Below, in pieces: positions 55,601 through 60,000 of a DNA stretch of 60,000 nt; within the stretch, counting starts at the first letter, position 1; each line of letters begins with the position of its first letter. The stretch is from Apostichopus japonicus (Eukaryota; Echinodermata; Holothuroidea; Aspidochirotida; Stichopodidae): positions 22,472,398-22,532,397 of the forward strand of contig NC_092577.1 of NCBI RefSeq assembly GCF_037975245.1, given 5' to 3'. Made by a program: the position numbers and the translations under genes. The notes beneath the pieces are model-generated. The model made no database searches and was not told the origin of the DNA. It was given only the letters and a program-made list of their open reading frames with translations.

Positions 55601-56347
55601 CGTTACAATAAGCAAATAGATACGGGAAAATATCTTTGCAAAAAGTAAGGCGTACATAATGTAAAGAAGCAAATATTCAATAAATTGTACGAACTTTCGA
55701 GAACTTTTCGAAGGAACAGGTCCTTAAAGGCCAACTTCTCCCCTTGTCCTGTCCAGTTGATGGATATGGCTACACTATTCAGGATCAATTCCTGCAGCAT
55801 CCTCCTTACTGCAACAGACAAGATCTGCCCACCTACTGACGACAGTGTCAAAATCTGGAAGAAGACAGTTGTGAATCTTTGAGTCTTCATGGAAGCCAGA
55901 ATTTTCTGAGGACTGCGTTATGCTCCAACTAGCTTCAACTTGACGTTTTTTTCCAGCATGCTTATTTTACACCAGAAACGTGCACGAGACAGTGAGTGAT
56001 ACAATCTACCACAAATCAATAGCTTATTCCACATCCTGTATTCGTGTAAAGTAATATTGCTCCAAATTATATCGTGAACTGCCCAACTTTGAATACCTGT
56101 TGTAAAAAAATAATGTCTATACGTACAACGACAACAACTACTTCTATGACTTCGCAAAAACAATACAAGAATCCATGCCGTTACTATCGAGTAACGATTA
56201 CTCTACTGTGCAGGCACAACAATTTTCAAGGTTCTACCATTGATAAGGTATGTATTACTGTAGTATAGGTTTTTCAATAGTATAGTTGAAGGTTCGGTAA
56301 ATGACTAGGCTAATGTACAGTAGCTCAATTGACAAGGTTTACTAAAT

Positions 56348-56890
56348 CAGACCTGTCAACCTGTTTGACCCCAAAATAGGGAGAATAACATTTTTCATGG
56401 CCAAAAAATAGGGAGCACAAGGGGAAATCGGGAGGTTGGTCATTTTCAACTGAAATGATATAAATACTCCTAAATAAGTATAGGCTAGTCTACTTATGCA
56501 ATACAGTGAGAGAATCTTCCAATCAGTGCTTCTTGTTGTAGTTTACAGCAGCTGACTTCGCATTCTACAGGGTTTCTTTAGTAGGCTTCCATTTGAAACA
56601 GGGAACAGTGGACTCTGGGTACTGTAACTTCATGGCTAATATGCTAGATAGAGTCCCATCAAGCTTGAGACTTAACCGACTGTCTGTCTTGTTCTTGCGA
56701 ACTACACTCAATAGCTTTTCCTGTTCAGCGTTACTGTGGGAATTACTAAGCATGGGACTAATTGTTGGCTATTTTCAGAAATGTCGCAAGTGATGAAACA
56801 TTAAAAAACCGGGAGAATAGAATATGAAACCAGGAGATGCGGGTAGAAACCGGGAGTCTCCCGGTAAAACCGGGAGAGTTGACGAGTCTG
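56348..56890. mobile_element. hAT-like deletion derivative in intron 4 of DUF4806 gene
   Basis: Left end CAGACCTGTCAACCTGTTTG. Right end, on the other strand, CAGACTCGTCAACTCTCCC. CTAAAT lies directly outside both ends (56342-56347 and 56891-56896). Interior keeps the last part of a hAT transposase gene (56753-56565, minus). 543 bp in all; not autonomous. Confidence 0.75.
56565..56753 (-). pseudogene. hAT transposase C-terminal relic
   Basis: Encodes SNSHSNAEQEKLLSVVRKNK and LSLKLDGTLSSILAMKL followed by CFKWKPTK. The Ser-Asn-Ala-x-x-E pattern, RKNKT and the LxxLLxxK block are those at the end of hAT dimerisation domains. Only this end remains, within the 543-bp intron element. Confidence 0.65.
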
Positions 56891-58912
56891 CTAAATACTT
56901 CATAATTGACGCACCCTCGTTATTTGGTAAGCTATTTTAGTAAGTGGTGAGTTCTTGTTTCATACAGTACAACTTATTTATCTATATATAGTGTATGTAT
57001 TTTTTCTTCTTACATAGGACAAAGTATGGGCAATTACCAAACGTTTCTCAACATTAACATCACTCCGGGCAAGTTCATCCAGAGCTGTCAGAAGTGGAAC
57101 AGATGAAAGGGGCAAGTTTACATCATCTGGCAGTTCCTCCAAATCCAAATGGGAGGCCTTAAGGGATTGAATTAAATGGGAATTTGCAACTGTTTGGCGC
57201 TTCAGGTCCCTTACTTCAGCTTTTATTTCTGCCAAAATCATAAGGATCTTCTTCTGAGTTGCTGTTAAGAGACAAAATCAGAGAAAGTTTTGTAAAAACA
57301 ACATCACATGTTAAAAGTAGTCACTTTGAAGTGGAAGTGCAATGTGAGAATAGCAGACTGGTACTGTATATACATTGCATTCCCTGGCACAGAAGCACAG
57401 TAATTAAGAAAAAGAGAGAAATATTTATCCTTAGTAAACAGTAACTGGAGTAATAGTTTGCACGGTTGCCACATTACCAGTCACCAGTGCTTGGTCAGCA
57501 GGTCAAAGAAATGTGCATTCTAGCAGTACTTGAACCTTTATAAATGCAGATCATGTACTATGCAAATATGTTTCAATTTACGGTACTACACACCATTAAC
57601 AATCAAATCTGGGGTTGACATGGAAGATATGTTCCAACTGGACCCTGCTAGTGACTGGGTAGACCCGGTAGAGTGCCTTGCACTTATTGGTGATACAACA
57701 GGATCAGGAGGATTTATATTGGAGGTCAATGGCGTTGTAAGCGGAACCAATGGCTGAATCGGTGGAGGAAGGGTGAAGTTGCTCTCAGCTTCTTCTTCTG
57801 TGTCGTCAGAGGAAGACACATACCGGCGATTTTGCCTATGAGTATGAAATGGAAATAGACATTGAGTAAGTACATCACAGAAATTGCCTTTACCATAAGA
57901 TTCTTGTTGAGAGTATTGTGTCTGATTTGAACATACAGCATTTTTATGTCCGATATGATTTAAGCTGATGATAGGTCAATTTAAATATGGAGCTAGAGTT
58001 CATAAAATATTACTGAACTTTCTGAGTTTCATACTTGTTAAGTCAGTAAGGATGACACTTTTGGTTTAAATTGTTTGAGTGAGACTGTACTGTATGTTCA
58101 CTGTTAGCATCTCTATGACAAAGATCAATGATGGTAATTTTGGAATGTATAACCTGCATCTATTTTTGTAGCAGTTTTGCTTGGTATATTTAAATCGAAC
58201 ATTAGCATATTTATATATTGGACACTTACAACTTCCTGCGCTTTGATGGCCTCTCATCTTCATTTTCAGTAGCTAAGTCTGAAGTCTCCTCAGCCCTTGT
58301 CAATAAGATCATTGCCCGTGCATAGGAACCTGAAGAAATGAAACAATTGAAAAAAATCTTGATAGTGGGCATTTGTGATGAACTAGTAAACTATTGTACA
58401 CTATACAGTGGTATGGTCCTATCTGTAAATGAAAGGTTTTAATCTCGTACAGAACACACATGTACAGAAAGATACACTTTTCTCAGTTTCAACATTTACG
58501 TCGTGGAGATGTACAACACTATACAGTGAGATACTGTGGTCTTTGTAGCACCTTGATCCATCAAAGTAACCACAAAGCATAATGTTAATGAAAGAAACAT
58601 TGTTATTGCAAATCATTTTACACTTTCATTTGAATTAATTGTGTTTACAATACCTGTTGTTGACAGAACCCGAATGGTATGTCTCGTCCAAGATGCTTGC
58701 GGGGCTTCCACTGACTTGACTGCCTTCTCAAACCTTGTGGAAGATTTTTATGGTGGCCAGAAGCATTCTCTTTCGCCAGTTCTCCATTGCGATGGAATGA
58801 CTCCTACACCGTCTTCACCAGCAAATGCAACCACCAAGAAAGTTTGAGTATCAGACATGCTGAAAGACAGTAATGATGATAATGAATAGCCATTATCAGG
58901 TACGGTACAAAT

Positions 58913-60000
58913 TCAAAAATGGAGGAGTGGCACTACCACAAAGCTTTTCTTCCGAGGAATAAGGACATATTTTTCCAGGATACTTGAGATTGGAGCATAC
59001 AGTTTCCCACTGAGTAATTTGATCTTGAATATGCCAAGTTTGGTGGAATCCAGTGGATATGTGAAAAAAATTTCTTTGTGACAAAACTTTTCATATAAGA
59101 TGAACTTGCTGCCATCGCTGACAAAGAAGTTTCTGGCAAGAATAATTTCTTCACCAATTTTAACACAGTTGTCCCCCATAGATATTTTGATAGTGCAATC
59201 TGGAAGGTTGAGTACTTTGTATTGTGAGGAAGTTACCATGGTCTCAGGAATCTGTCCACCATTGTGGGGCTGCTCAAAAAGTTCTTTGCTCTTAGTAGGA
59301 AATGCTACATGGTTTTCAGAAAGACGTCGAATAACTTGTTGTAAGGGGTAATTTGCATTCCTAACCATTCTTTTTATCTGTCCCAAATAACTTTCGAAAG
59401 GGAAACAGGATACATTGTCCAATGCACCATATTGTTGTACATCCTCTATGAAATGCACAAGTCCATGTACATTGTATGTAATCATGTCATTGCCATAGAG
59501 AGTTGCATAGTGCTTGATGAAAGTAACAATTAACTGGTAACCAAGCTGTGAGTAACTGCTACAGTTGAATGGACTCAAATATATAGACATAGCAACAGAT
59601 AAAAGCATGAAATTTTCATAAAATGGCTTTGGAATGATTCTGTAAAGAACAACTGGACCGGTGTACAAAAGAAATTGCCGAAGCTCTGTGGCTTTCCACC
59701 GTTCAAACTCATTCAGAGATCGAGGTTGGCGAGCAAATTCACGTGGTAGAGCACCATTCAACGATTGCAATTTTGCAGAAATTTCTCTGATAAGTTGAGG
59801 GCTCTGTCTTGTCTTTAGTGGACCTTTCAACCAAAGCTTTACCAGTCTGCGTGTCACTCCCAAACATACTAGGTGCATGTAGTCTAGAGGGAAGTTAGAT
59901 ACCATACCCAATGAAAGTTGGGATAGTGGAGTTTCCCCTAGATGATGATTTTCATCTAGCATATTTCTAAATGAATGGTCAGTGCGATGATCTGCTTCTG
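58913..60000 (-). CDS. Tnp2-like (EnSpm/CACTA-type) transposase, 5' end outside window
   Basis: Minus strand, open from the right edge of the window to TGA at 58913-58915. The methionine at 59962 is not the true start, because the frame stays open upstream with DHRTDHSFR. Blocks: FPLDYMHLVCLGVTRRLVKLW (about 59890-59830), FARQPRSLNEFERWKATE, RQFLLYTGPVVLYRIIP, YNVHGLVHFIEDV, FPFESYLGQIKRMVR and PLQQVIRR. The Asp-Tyr-Met-His plus LGV block is the signature of this animal family, annotated as transposase-domain proteins. The last 120 residues are less conserved. It should act with the DUF4806 gene just downstream as parts of one DNA transposon. No break is seen in the visible part. Confidence 0.82.
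   Translation of the reverse strand, partial: EADHRTDHSFRNMLDENHHLGETPLSQLSLGMVSNFPLDYMHLVCLGVTRRLVKLWLKGPLKTRQSPQLIREISAKLQSLNGALPREFARQPRSLNEFERWKATELRQFLLYTGPVVLYRIIPKPFYENFMLLSVAMSIYLSPFNCSSYSQLGYQLIVTFIKHYATLYGNDMITYNVHGLVHFIEDVQQYGALDNVSCFPFESYLGQIKRMVRNANYPLQQVIRRLSENHVAFPTKSKELFEQPHNGGQIPETMVTSSQYKVLNLPDCTIKISMGDNCVKIGEEIILARNFFVSDGSKFILYEKFCHKEIFFTYPLDSTKLGIFKIKLLSGKLYAPISSILEKYVLIPRKKSFVVVPLLHF

Larger units (their letters stand above)
55603..58858 (-). pseudogene. DUF4806-domain protein, five exons, one premature stop
   Basis: Minus strand. Exons: 58858-58654 (ATG 58858), 58329-58230, 57835-57594, 57261-57038, and from 55854 leftwards (open to 55603, or ending near 55690 if a GTACAA donor is used). 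Phases match at every junction and all have GT/AG. Exon 1 encodes MSDTQTFLVVAFAGED and a WPP block, then TAA at 58748-58750 in place of a residue that is normally aromatic in relatives. The middle is basic and Ser-rich (SKRRK, SSSDDTEEE). The last two exons form the DUF4806 domain (LPLSSVPLLTALDELA, LSSVGG, AVRRMLQEL and INWTGQGEKLAFKDL). Function is unknown. In invertebrates this protein often lies beside Tnp2-like transposases, as it does here, 54 bp downstream of one. Apart from the stop it looks intact. Confidence 0.8.

Overview
ORGANISM. This is eukaryotic nuclear DNA from an animal. The genes present have introns with GT/AG junctions, and no operon-like gene runs are seen. Most of the window is transposable elements: BEL/Pao, Tx1/L1-like and CR1/Jockey-like LINEs, a tRNA-derived SINE, Kolobok-type, hAT-type and EnSpm-like DNA transposons. 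The non-element DNA is AT-rich and full of TAGGCCTA-type words. That word use and this element mix fit a marine invertebrate deuterostome, most likely an echinoderm. This is an inference, not proven by any single gene. No intact host housekeeping gene was found. LAYOUT, LEFT. 411-8328 is a BEL/Pao LTR retrotransposon with both LTRs and a broken gag-pol. It abuts, and probably cut, an old minus-strand transposase-like gene (8329-10330). 10.3-16.0 kb is mostly unassigned and holds a 1 kb hAT-like non-autonomous element with a 130-bp tandem triplication. From 16.0 to 23.8 kb lies a decayed mobile-element-associated gene, split in two by a 5.76 kb Kolobok-type transposon (17242-23002) with TTAA target duplications, matching terminal inverted repeats and a decayed transposase gene. 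LAYOUT, MIDDLE. 24.8-29.8 kb (minus) holds a hAT transposase with a TTF-type zinc finger. Just upstream, on the same strand, is a spliced gene for a cysteine-peptidase-like protein with deubiquitinase-like motifs. Short hAT-type elements with 8-bp target duplications lie in and around it. 30.4-35.3 kb (minus) is a nearly full-length Tx1-like LINE with ORF1 and ORF2. It has (TATG)n repeats at both ends and sits against the 3' tail of a tRNA-derived SINE (35336-35593). LAYOUT, RIGHT. 37.4-51.2 kb is a graveyard of LINE pieces of at least three kinds. Inside one Tx1-like piece is the most striking structure of the window: a foldback element (47506-49238). Its two arms are inverted arrays of one 16-bp unit (about 12 and about 38 copies). 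It has matched terminal 10-mers, an 8-bp target duplication, and a second, nested element in its right end. 52.2-53.4 kb is a second BEL integrase fragment, next to a LINE ORF1 scrap and a GC-rich repeat. 55.6-60.0 kb (minus) carries two adjacent genes: a Tnp2-like transposase running off the right edge, and a five-exon DUF4806 gene with one premature stop. HOW PARTS FIT. The order of insertion can be read in several places. The Kolobok cuts an older element gene. The foldback cuts a Tx1 LINE and was itself cut by a smaller element. A Tx1 LINE landed in a SINE tail, and a hAT relic sits in a DUF4806 intron. Most coding regions are broken. The best preserved are the DUF4806 gene, the Tnp2-like transposase, the peptidase-like gene and Tx1 ORF1.
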